Shown here piece after piece: positions 12,401 through 22,965 of a stretch of DNA of 64,000 bases. Made by a program: the position numbers and the translations under genes. Source of the DNA: Trichaptum fuscoviolaceum (taxonomy: Eukaryota > Basidiomycota > Agaricomycetes > Hymenochaetales > Trichaptaceae); assembly GCA_910574455.1 (NCBI GenBank), contig CAJSYZ010000005.1, positions 806,001-870,000 of the forward strand. The letters are read 5' to 3'. Each line of letters opens with the position of its first letter. Position 1 is the first letter of the stretch. The notes under the pieces are model-generated. The model ran no database searches and had not been told where the DNA came from. It worked only from the letters and a program-made list of their open reading frames with translations.

Positions 12401-13864
12401 TGAGGGTTACTGTCTCTCCTTCATCCTCCCAAGGACTAAAGTTTGCATCCTCTTGCACCGAGGCGGGGAGCCTAAATTTTCCTTGTGTCAGCCAGGCTCA
12501 CAACTTGAAACAAAGATAAGGATGTGAGCATTATAAGTGAAGAAGCTGCAATGTTCGGGTTCATGATGATCTTGAAGAAGTGTGGCACGGCGGTGACCCG
12601 CCGGGCCGCCACGGTCGCTGCCACTGGCAGTGTCACTGGCGCACGCGTGGCACGCTCAAACTGCCACTGGCAGTGGCGGGCGCATTCAAGCTATCAGTAC
12701 TAGTACTACTAGTAGTAGTAGTAAGTAGTACTACAATGATAAGCTTCAAGTAGCTGAGTTTAAATCAAGTTCACACTTACTATCAACTTGAATTTGTTTG
12801 AATTTGAAACTCATCTTTCGTACTATGATGCGAACGGTTGAGTAGTACGACTTCAAACTCACAAGTCAATATCTTCTACTATCTTCCTTGCGATCTCAGG
12901 ATTTCTGCCCTCTCCGCCGAAGAAAGTGGATCCATCTGTGTAGCGAAGTGCCCTGACAGGTCGCTTTGTCTTATCGTTCCGTTTCGACGTATTGGGCGAG
13001 TCTATCATGTCTGTATCCTCACCAGAAAGACTGCTGTCCTGTCCTGCAAGCGTACTATGATAGCCAGTGCCTCCTATGATACGACTTGAAGCCTTTGCGC
13101 CCTGCACACAAGTACGGAAAGGAAGTGCACCTCTGGTGTCCTTTTTCCTCGCCTTTTTTGCGCGCTCTCTATCTGGTCCATCGGAATTGGCTGCATCATA
13201 ACGTGAGTCAATATGTTCATCTTTCAAAACCTAAAGTCGTAAAGGTAATGCAACTTACGAACATAAAAGTTTGCATTGCCTTCAGCTTCACAAAAGCTGT
13301 CTTTTTCCTCGTTCGTTGAACCTGCAATGCCAATATCTGGTAACTCGACTGTCGCTGTCTTGAAGATAAGGACTCACTAGCTTCAGGAGTGTCTTTCGGT
13401 TTTTTTAGCCCTCGTTTGTCAGTGCCAGCCAGCTTAGGTGCAGTTGAGCCCATCTGGGTGCGAATGTCAAGAGCCTTCGACAAATTCTTCTCAAGCTCCA
13501 TCGTCTCCAGTATTGCTGTTTCCTGTTGCTCTGCTGCAGCTCTCTTTTTGCGTACCTTCTCAGATGCCTCTTGTTCTTTTGCTGCCCGTTTCTGTTCCGC
13601 ATCAAGTTTTCTCTTCTCTCTCGCATCCGCGGCTTGTTGAGCCGCAGCTTCGCGCAGAGCTGCCCGTTCTTCCTTCTGTTTTTCCTTCTCCTCCTTTTCC
13701 CTCAATGCCTCACCACGCTTTGAGGCCTGCTCTTCTCTCCTTCTCTCCTTCTCTTCTTTCTCCCTCAATACCTCCTCTTTCGTTCGACGTGTTCTGAGTT
13801 TATTGACTATGGCTCCCGGGTGCTGATTGCTATTCTTAGCCCGCGTTTGTCTTCGAGTTGACAT
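9494..13864 (-). CDS. Many-exon coiled-coil/acidic-tail accessory protein, element 1
   Basis: The start is set at 13864 (MSTRRQTRAK) because element 2 has the same start at 61677 with the same AAACACTGCACAA leader. Exon 1 (to about 13380) encodes a highly charged Lys/Glu/Arg/Ala coiled coil of about 150 residues. Exons near 13227-12859 (..LPFRT.., SLSGEDTDMIDSP), 12470-12325 (SPWEDEGET, QTAHLVDSD) and about 12115-12020 match element 2. Several tiny exons and introns follow. The last exons, about 10560-10400 (KAEQSISSFVGNE) and 10144-9494, give a Trp-containing segment and then a very acidic Asp/Glu/Lys tail. It is divergent from the transposase. The function is unknown, perhaps DNA or partner binding. 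Exon joins in 10600-12850 are not fully resolved, and the stop could lie further left (open frame to 9321). Confidence 0.6.
12480..12858. repeat. Palindromic-motif cluster within an intron of the coiled-coil gene
   Basis: Contains GCCACTGGCAGTGGC (12663-12677, 7+G+7 palindrome), CACTGGCAGTG-like copies and TACTACTAGTAGTA runs. The matching intron of element 2 (62688-62940) lacks this cluster. Confidence 0.6.
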
Positions 13865-14341
13865 TCTTGTGCAGTGTTTCAAGTCGAGGCACGCTGACAG
13901 GTGCTATGAGTTTCGATGGTGAATCGAGTTGGCAAAGGTGCAAGTTGTAGTTGAAGTTGGAGATGAGGGCGCCTATTCAAGGAAAATTTACGCCCACTTG
14001 CACTTGCTGGCACTGGCAGTGCCAGTGATTGGCAGCCTTCAAGTTAGGCTGACTCGGAATGAGCCTGACTCAGACTCGGACTTGGACACTCGGATACTCA
14101 GGCTAGCTCTATTACTAGTACTATCACAGTGCTACTGGTACTAGTACTACTCACTGGCACTTGCAGGCTCACTGGCAGGCTGGCGGCGGTGCCACTGAGT
14201 CACTGACAGCCTGAGGCTGTGGCTACTCAGGCTACCGGTACTACTACTAGTAGTACTACTAACTTCAAGTTGTTACTACGCGGGCGTCACCGCTGAGCGT
14301 GCCATTCAACTTTAAATTCAGCGTTCAATTTACTGGAACTA
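13865..14341. promoter_or_regulatory. Bidirectional promoter region, element 1
   Basis: Lies between the divergent coiled-coil gene and the transposase. GAAAATTTACGCCC at 13982-13995 is the complement of GGGCGTAAATTTTC at 61569-61582 in the element 2 promoter, with the same orientation and a similar distance (about 100-120 nt) to the coiled-coil start. The rest is filled with motif palindromes, for example CACTGGCAGTG at 14011-14021 and ACAGCCTGAGGCTGT at 14206-14220. Confidence 0.55.
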
Positions 14342-17300
14342 ATGCCGGTAACTCGGCGAAGGCCCAAACCCGTTCATCTTACAGATATCTTCCCCCCGAC
14401 TATTCGATGCACCTTCTCCTTCTGCAGCAGGAGGTTCAAGAATCAATCCGCAAGGACAAGACATGAATATTCAGCTCACCCGTCATCATTTGCAACAAGA
14501 CCTGCTGCTTGTGGTTACGACTTGGATTCCTCACCCAAGCGACCCGCACGACCTTCGACACCTCAAGCTCTTCCCGGCTCTCCTGAACTTCCAACAGACT
14601 TGGAGGGCCATCATGAAGATGAAAGTGGCTGCAACTCTTCAAGTTACGACTACGACATTTCTATACTCACACAGGATATCTCGATGCTTAGCATAGGCCG
14701 AGACGAGCTGCTTCAAGATTTAGACGGTCCTGATTGCCTGTCCCATGCTGACACTGGAGATGACGAACTTGAAGACCAAGACCTATCTTCTGCTGATCTG
14801 GACTCCGACATTGGAGATTATGAAGAGAACAATGATAACTTAAAGGTGTATCACAGATATTTAAATGGTGCGCGCTAAGTATGATGTCCCCAGTTTACTT
14901 TAGCATTCTGACACCAAATATCGTGCAGCCACTCCATGCGATGAAGAAGGGAACTTCTTAGAAAAGGAAGAACCGCCCGTTTCACGGAACGAACCTGCGT
15001 CAAATGACTGGTTTCCCTATTCGTGCCGAGCAGATTTCGAGCTCGCAGATTTTCTCTATCGCGAAGAGCAAATGTCTGCTGGCAACATAACAAAGCTTCT
15101 CGGAATTATGAAGGCTTATCAACTAATTCAGTCCACGGAGAACGCAAAATCTATTAGATATCCCGAATTGGACGCGACAGATCCCAATGATGACTCAAGT
15201 CTGGATACAGCTGGTGCACTGCTCGATGGAGATGCACAAAATTTGTACAAGATCATTGACACTACAAAAGTCGGTGATGTATCTTGGAAATCCTTCAGTA
15301 ACTTCTACACTAACGACAATGGCCAAAAAGCGACAAACGAGAACATCGAGTCATGGAAGAGGAAAGAATATGATGTATGGTATCGGGATCCTTTGGAAGT
15401 AATCCGAAATTTGGTGGATAACCCGGCTTTAGAAGGCGAATTTGACTTTGTCCCGTTTCGTGAATTTCAGACAAAGGAGGACACCAATAATATCAATGAC
15501 AAAGAACGAGTTTTCAGAAATTACATGTCCGGGAATTTTGCTTGGGAACAGGCTGTAAGTCATGACTCATTAACTCGCACAGATACTTATTATCCTTGAC
15601 TTAGAACAAGATCTACGCAGAAGATAAAGCAGTCCATGGATCTATGTTCGTCCCGGTCATTTTAGGGAGCGATAAGACAACGGTTTCTGTTGGAACTGGC
15701 AATAATGAATACTATCCTTTGTATCTCTCGATTGGGAATGTATCAAACAAGGCCCGGCGGTCCCAGAAACTGAATACAGTCCAGCTCATAGCATTTCTGG
15801 CAATACCAAAGAGTATGTGTTAATAGTGATCTATTCAATTGACTTCTGATGCTTTGCAGCTGAGCGGCAATACGAAAAGTCAGATGACTTCCGGCACTTT
15901 CGACATCAGATCTTTCATTCGTCTATATCGAGGATCTTAATCTCGCTGAAATCCGCAATGATCATGAACACTCAGAAAACCATTCTCCGGTGCCCTGATG
16001 GTCACTTGCGTAGGTCGGTTTTCGGACTCGGCTCATATATAGCCGATTATCCGGAACAGGTCAGCCTTTGCGCCATATGTACTGGATGGTGCTGCAAGTA
16101 AGTACTACCGCCCTCAGGCTTTCCTGAAATCAAGCTCTGTGGTGATGACTTACTTTCGACATTATAGATGCACAGCGCCTCACAAGGACCTCGATAATCC
16201 GGAATTTGTATCAATTCCTCGAACAAAAGAGCTGCACGAACGATTGATAGAACAGGTAGACGCCAACAACATGAATAAAGCAACAATTCGGAAAGAGTAC
16301 GGATTCCACCAGGACATTGTGGTACGTGCTTCAAATTATTCATTGGATGCGTATATTGCAACTGATACGTTGCTCCGTAGCCTTTCACCAATGACATTCC
16401 ACGCGCAGATATATGCGATCTCATATCTCCGGACCTGCTGCACCAAATCATCAAAGGCGTGTTCAAGGATCATCTTGTCGAGTGGATATGCCAGAGCTTG
16501 ACCACGTCAGAGCTGGATATTGTGGATAAAAGGTGATTTTTTTCGCAAGTTGTTTAATGTAAATACCATTGCTAACATCCGCGTAGAATCAGAGTTGCTG
16601 CTCCTTTTCCTGGACTTCGCAGATTCCCCGAAGGCCGAGGCTTCAAGCAATGGACAGGCAATGATTCTAAGGCACTTATGAAAGTATGTGACCTTTTTAT
16701 CTTGTTCGAGGCAGTGGTTTGCTGATATTTGATGCAATTTGCTTAGGTGTATCTTCCGGCTATCGTGGGCATTGCACACGATGATATGATTCGCACATTA
16801 ATGTGCATTTCTAGACTTCTGTTACCTTGTGCGTCGGTACACGATTACAGCCTCAACTCTTGATCAAATCAAAGCCTCTTTGGATCACTTTCACCGTTAT
16901 CGGCAAATATTCATAGCTAAGGGCATCCGGGATAACTTTTCACTACCACGACAGCATGCTATGGTCCATTATCCAACATTGATCCCTCTGTTTGCTGCAC
17001 CGAGCGGGCTGTGTTCATCGATTACAGAGAATAAACATATTTATGCGGTCAAAGAAACGTGGCGACGCTCGAACAGAAATGATCCCTTGGGCCAGATGAT
17101 CACAGCAAACCAACGACTCAGCAAACTTATTGCATCGAGGTCAGACTTCAAACGGCGTGGAATGCTAGACGATACGCTATCCGAGGCTACGTGGAAAGTT
17201 TTGCGAGATGTTCTGCGGAAGAATATGTCAGAGCCGGAGGAGGATGATGCTGAGAGGATCCCGAATCAGAGGGAGCAGTTGCAGTGTATTGGTGTGGCAG

Positions 17301-18422
17301 GAGCAGCCAATGATACAGATGATTTCTTCGATGGCACTGTGGGTAATCAAGGGCACAACGAAATTGCTGACCTGGATGATTTCAGCACTTCATCAGTGGA
17401 AGGACTGCAAAGTAGTGTTGTTCTTCATGATGTGGAAAATACAGAACATCGGTTTTGCTTAGGTGGTAGAAGTGATCCTTCGAGCTTGATGTTAATGGCT
17501 TCGAAACAACGTCAGTAACACGAGCTTCAAATTGTGGCGCTGGATATCTGACTTATTCGTTGCTATCCTTACAGAGTCCAGTAAGCTGTACCCCAAACAG
17601 CTCAACGCTCTTGCGGCGATAAAAGGCCATCCGGAACTCCGACAGCTCCGACGACTCATCAAAATATACTTATTCTGCAAGTACGAAAGGTGCAACTTGA
17701 ACGAATTAGGATACTATGACCTCGGAAGCGCTTCTGAAAGCCTGATAGCCGAACAACAGTTTGCACTGGACATGGGCAATGACATTGCCATCTTCCATTC
17801 AGCTACCGCGTATTTCGCCTACCGCGGCGAATCAATTCCTATAGAGCAAGCAATGAGGGAGGTGATCAGGTCCAATCCCTCTTGGCGCGGAAAACCACGA
17901 CGTGATGTCGTTCTTGTCCAAGTTAGTTCTCGCAAAAAGGGGTTTGCAGGGATGCGAATTGCTCGGGTTATGCTTCTTTTCTCCTTCACCGCCAATGGAG
18001 AACGTCAGGAATGCGCCCTTGTCCAGTTTTTCAAGAACGTTGGAGACTCACCTGACAGAAAAACAAGAATGTGGATAGTCGAGCCAGAGTATGAGTCAGA
18101 GACCTCTACCGCGTGCCAGCGTAGTACTATTGGAAGTTGCCGTCAACCGCTGACTCGGACTCGCCGGAGTGACCTGAATGACACCTCCGACTCGGAGTCA
18201 GGCTACCCCCGTCACGGTGACTCAAAAACTCCAAAGTTATCCGTGATAGCTCTAGGGAGTATCTTCCGTTTAGCTCACCTCCTTGGGGTTCCAGAGGGTG
18301 ATGAATGTCCTCCGAAGTCATTGACACCTGAGGAGTCCCTGGACTTTTACAATAGATTCTATGTTAACCGATTTGCTGACATGCACATGCATGAAACATT
18401 GTACGAAAGTAGGCAACAATAA
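14342..18422 (+). pseudogene. Plavaka-type transposase, element 1, frameshifted in exon 8
   Basis: Nine exons: 14342-14867, 14929-15554, 15605-15812, 15860-16097, 16168-16321, 16381-16532, 16587-16683, 16747-17510, 17575-18422. Internal exons 2-7 match element 2 in length exactly. The N-terminus has a C2H2 finger (C-x4-C...H-x4-H, within IRCTFSFCSRRF). Core motifs are RADFELADFLYREEQMSAG, VILGSDKT (candidate catalytic Asp), RCPDGHLRRSVFGLGSYIA, RFPEGRGFKQWTGNDSKAL and LPRQHAMVHYP, all typical of Plavaka transposases. An extra T near 16802 shifts the frame relative to element 2; translation then stops near 16863, so about the last third is lost. The frame is open again downstream. Exon 9 contains motif palindromes (18189-18199, 18211-18221). 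It presumably acts in the nucleus, if active. Confidence 0.85.
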
Positions 18423-19192
18423 AGATAAACCCTCATTTAGCTCACAAAGTACCTTGAAACTTATGAAGTAAGGATATAACATTTAAATGTTCAGTGACGG
18501 ATTATGGTACTAGCTATACTAGAATTGTAGTGTTACTAGTCGGTGCATCTTAGACTTCAAGTTCAAGTTGGATCATGTCGGATGCCACTGTCAGTGGCAG
18601 TGGTCAAAATTTCCCACTGCTGCAGTGCACTGGCAGCCTCAGGCTGAGTACTACTACTACTGGTACTAGTACTACTAGTATGAACATAGAAAACTTCAAG
18701 TAAAAAGTGTACAATAACATGGAACTTGCCAACAACTGGAAATGAACCAATAACCTGCCTCAGGCTGCTACTACTACTAGTACTACTTCAAGTTCTAATT
18801 TAACCATCTTGAAGTTGAAGTTCAAGTTGAACACAGACTACTAGTAGTACTAGTCACGGTAGTACTATCAACTTGAAGCATATGCTATGAATAAATAAAT
18901 AATTTTTTTGCAGTATATAGTAGTAATCAAGAAAACGATGTCACATAGTTGCTACTAGTACTAACTACCAATAGTGCAGCATAGTGCGAGAGGAGCTTTA
19001 AGTTAAACTTGAAAAGGGAGTAAGCACTGGCATAGAATGAGTAGTACTAGTACAATCCGAGTCCTTGACTTTTGTCATAAACATAGTAAAACGAAATAAA
19101 AATTTAACACGGCCACAACTTAAACTTGAATCGCGCGCTGGTGAACCCTAGAACACTTCGTGTCGGGGAATGGTCCAATATGCAACCGCCAG
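18423..19192. repeat. Gene-free convergent spacer rich in palindromic motifs
   Basis: Contains CACTG/CAGTG, TACTACTAGTA, TTCAAGTT and CAGCCTCAGGCTG repeats between the convergent ends of the transposase and the following gene. No coding potential is seen. Confidence 0.6.
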
Positions 19193-21017
19193 TTACATCG
19201 CCGAGCTCATATTGACATCCGAGTCGGTGTCCGTGATGGGATCCAATTTGTCGAGAAGAGCAAATAGGATTCCATAATCTGTTAAATAAAATGGACCATA
19301 ATTACGAAGTAAATCGTTGACTGTCTTCAGGAGTAAAGAGTCAAAAATTTGCTCTGCCGGAATAAGGGCATGATCGATGTGTTCCATATCTTCGTGGAGA
19401 AATTCGGCGGCCCTGTCGAGTCTTTCCTTGTCTATATCTTTGCGATCAGCATCGTCAAATTGCCTAATGGCTCGAGTCACTTCGATAATGCCCAGCCTAG
19501 CAAAGTCCATCTCCCTGGAGAAGCGCTGCATTGCACCATCATTCATGAGCAACAGATCCAGAAGCGAATCATCACAGAGGATGATTAAACATTTCCTGAT
19601 CCAGTTGAACCTGCGCAGAACAACCGAATAATTTCCGTATTCGCGCTGGATTTGTCGATTATTCTCCAATGAGGACGTTCCACCATCAGCCGAGTCGACG
19701 CCAAGAATATCCATTGACTTCTGAATGAGTCGATGAAAGTCAGCTAGAGCAGCTTCTCCACCGGCACGTTCAAGTTCACGTTTCCATCGACGCCGAGCCT
19801 CTCGTGCTGTTCCGGATTGAAAGACAGTCGGAGTCGCCTGAGTCGCAGAACAATTGACTTCTGCTTCTGAGAGTTGACCAACGGGCGACTTTGGCAATTG
19901 TTCCGCACGGCATTTGTCTAGGAAGACGATCCAATCCTTGCACTCGTTATATGACCAAATAAGTAGGGGGAGAAAGAACTTGAGCGCAAGCCTTGGGTTT
20001 CGGGGCCTGCTTGTAGAGCCTTTAAGATTCACGCCCACGACTGGGTAAAGTGCTTCAATTGAGCAGAGAGTTCACGACGAACATTTTCCTCGAGCTTTGT
20101 GCCTTTGATGTCGATCCTTATGGCAGAAAAGACAGATTTTGTCTGTATCAATCGATTGCCGGCCTCCTCATCCTCAAATTTACGTTGCCAACGCACGATT
20201 GCATGGTGTGAATGATATCGGGCGACTAAGCAAGACAAGAAATTATCCCAGATGACGTCCCCAGTGAAAACATTGATGAGTTTCCCTGACGGGAAAAAGC
20301 CGGGAAGAACAGATATGAACGCCGTGGCGACAGCAAGTCTTGATTCCTCCACACGCTTGCGGATAAGCAGCTCAAGTGGCTCCTCGGGCTATAGCGCATT
20401 ACCATAAGAACAAGCGGTTAGAGACGTGCATTCAAGCTTTTGATTTAATTTGCAGCTTACCGTATAACGCATCAGGATAGCTAGTTCTTCACCTAGCTTG
20501 AAGATCATGTCCGTGTACTGGTATGTACTGATCCGAAACTGGTCTAGCATCACAGCCGTCTTCCTCTGCAGAGCCTGTGCTTCCCTAACCCGGTTACTGA
20601 TATACTGATTTGACGTATCAAAGTACCTCCCCAGCCGATCAGCCAGAACAAGTGTTTCCTTGAAATCGTTCGACGAAAACCCGAAGCGATTTGCATGCTC
20701 TAGCTTGGACTCTAAGCTTTTGGTGATTGACTGGACCACCGTGCTATCGATATATGCTCCCGAGCGATAACCAAAGGGTAGGTCCTCTGACAAGTCATTG
20801 AAGATAAGCCAAACCACACACTGAAATATAGATAATATGTGGTCCTACCGAACTTAACCTCTACAGGATTTGTATACACTTCGTATTCGCTCTCGTCTTC
20901 GATGATCGCGGACTTTGAGCTGTGAGTGTTGAGACCAAAGCTGGATTCTGAACCGTCCTCGTCCTCGTCTGTGTCCAAGCAAGAGCTTGGAGTATCCCCG
21001 AGATCAGAACTTGACAT
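19193..21017 (-). CDS. Unrecognised accessory family protein 1, element 1 (possible frameshift)
   Basis: Exon 1 is 21017-20859 (acidic, Ser-rich), exon 2 is 20820-20461 and exon 3 starts at 20388; introns keep frame. The exon 3 frame stops at 20029, but an overlapping frame from 20038 continues to 19193. The two together give about 570 residues, so there is either a 1-nt indel near 20030 or two overlapping genes. The second part has KFFLPLLIWSYNECKDWIV, which resembles FRFFLPYFQLHYNALYDFIV of the element 2 gene at 54541 and FRFFLVRFYLIFEFHRRLYV of the gene at 22966. Another shared segment is CLIILCDDSLLDLLLMN / LQIVLNEDLFYTVMGN. It is convergent with the transposase, as is its positional counterpart in element 2. 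The function is unknown and it is probably alpha-helical. Confidence 0.55.
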
Positions 21018-22965
21018 TTTGGAGATTTGATAGTGACTGAACGAAGAGCCTGAGCTACTTCAAGTTGGCAGTGCAGTGAGTACTACTACTAGGAATACTA
21101 GTAGTAGTAGTAGTATGCCTGAGAGGAAAGTAATGGCAAGGGTTATTCAAACGGTGAGTGAAGTTGGAATGAAGGTCAAGTGTCGCCACCGTGGCATGCC
21201 ACCGGCAGCCTGAGTAGTACTAGTAGTAGTAGGCTATTACTAGTACTAGTAGTAGCCTGAGTGAGCCACTGGCAGTGAGTGCCACTGGCAGTGAGCCTGA
21301 GGGGCAACTTCAAGTTATTACTAATACTACAGTAGTAGAAAACGGGCCGAGCTTCGCCGGCAAGTCCCTTACTCCGAGTCCGAGTCCCCCATTTGTCAAC
21401 TTGAAGACGTTCGCACGGGAGGCAGATTTCCCTGAGCGTTATCACGCAATTCCGGAACGCAGTGCCCTTCCTCCCAGAACTAGTAGCCTCACTGCCACTG
21501 GCACTGCAGTGGCAGCCTCAGGCTCAGGCTGAGCCTGAGTCACGGTATCACTGCCAGTGGCGCCACTGGATGAAGGATTTAGGACACCCGAAATTGAAAC
21601 CCATAAGACCCCGCTTGGCACTCAGGCTGGCAAGCATTTAGGGAGGTTGAAGCCACCCGTCCACCGCCGGCCTTGAGCAGAAGTTCTGCCGGTCCATGGA
21701 GACCCGCGGTATAACTTACCTTTGAACTTGAAGGTAAGGTATCAGGGTGTACTTATGATATCTTACCTGATACTACTACTAGTACGGTAAGCAAGGCAGG
21801 CATTTAGGACGACTGTCCTAGACACGGACCATCTGGCAGACCCTTCCCCTCTGCTAGATCCTGGAAATTTAGGGCCCGGGCAAGACGGAGAGTTTGGCTC
21901 CGAGCCGTGCCGTTTAGTACTAGTACTACATACTACTTGTAGGACGAAAAAGCCGTTCTAAATCCTTAGTACGGGAAGCATAGCCTGAGTATGGTGGCTT
22001 CCGACTCAGCCTGAGCCGCAGGCTGCGTCACTACTCTAGTGGATGCCTTCCCGTAAGAATTTAGGACGGCGGAGGCTGTCCTAAATCTTTGAAACTCCGT
22101 CAGGTACAGGTTTAGGACAGCCATCCTAAACCGTAAGCAACATCTAGGACGGGTCCTAAATTCCTTTCCGGTTGCCACGGTGAGGTCTGCCGGATTATTT
22201 TCATAGATAAAATTGCTTAAAATGGAAGCGGGTGCGTCACATAATCTTCACTTCTACTAAATATGGTATGTGAGAACGCTGCTGTAATGTTTAGAGCCCT
22301 TCCTTGATCTCAGTAATTTAGGACGACCGACGTCGACCGGAAAGTTGGCTCCGTTCCCGGATAATATTCGGAAGAGGATTTAGGATAAGAATCGTCGTCC
22401 TAAATCCTTACGGGAAGGCATCCAGTACCATCATAATGATGATCACGGTGCCTCCGCATCATCATGCCGTGAAACACAAACAAGTATAGTACTACTATAG
22501 TACTATCCGGCGAGGACTCGGACTCCGAAGCGAACTGCGGCGGCCGAGCTGTCAAGTTGCTGAGATCATCAACTTCAAATTCGACTAGTAAGTACTAGTA
22601 GTAGTAGTAGTAGTACTAGTAGTTACGGTAGTAGTACTACTCGCAGCGGGTGCACTCATGCTCAGCTGCTGTGGCACTGCCAGTGCCAGTGAGGCTGGGA
22701 AGTCCTACTACTAGTAGTAGTAGTATCACTGGCATAGTAGTACTAGCCTGAGTACTTAAATTTAAATATAGTACTACTCTTCACGGCACTCCGTCAGCCT
22801 GAGTCACGGTGTGGCCTGCTGGCAGCGGTAGTATCCGACTTCCATCAACTTCTTCAAGTTCACGTTCCGACGGTGAATAGCTTTTAGTTGCCACTGGCAG
22901 CGGACCCCATCATGATCCCCCCCACATCATCTTGAAGCCAGCAACTCAACGACTATCCCTTCAGA
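21018..22965. repeat. 1.9-kb spacer between divergent accessory genes, dense in palindromes
   Basis: No gene is seen. Examples of motifs are CACTGGCAGTG at 21267-21277 and 21283-21293, and CTACTACTAGTAGTAG at 22705-22720. It includes a separate cluster of ATTTAGGAC/GTCCTAAAT repeats at 21573-22409. It probably contains the promoters of both accessory genes. Confidence 0.6.
21573..22409. repeat. Cluster bounded by AAGGATTTAGGAC inverted repeats
   Basis: AAGGATTTAGGAC at 21573-21585 and its exact complement at 22397-22409 bound about 840 bp. Inside are further ATTTAGGAC and GTCCTAAAT copies in hairpin-like pairs (about 21810, 21940, 22063, 22107, 22150). It could be a nested non-autonomous insertion; no coding frame is present. 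Confidence 0.45.

Noticed and set aside
13389..13797. Plus-strand Ser/Leu/Phe-rich frames
   Set aside because: Antisense shadows of the charged coiled-coil exon on the minus strand; same for 61649-62097 minus.
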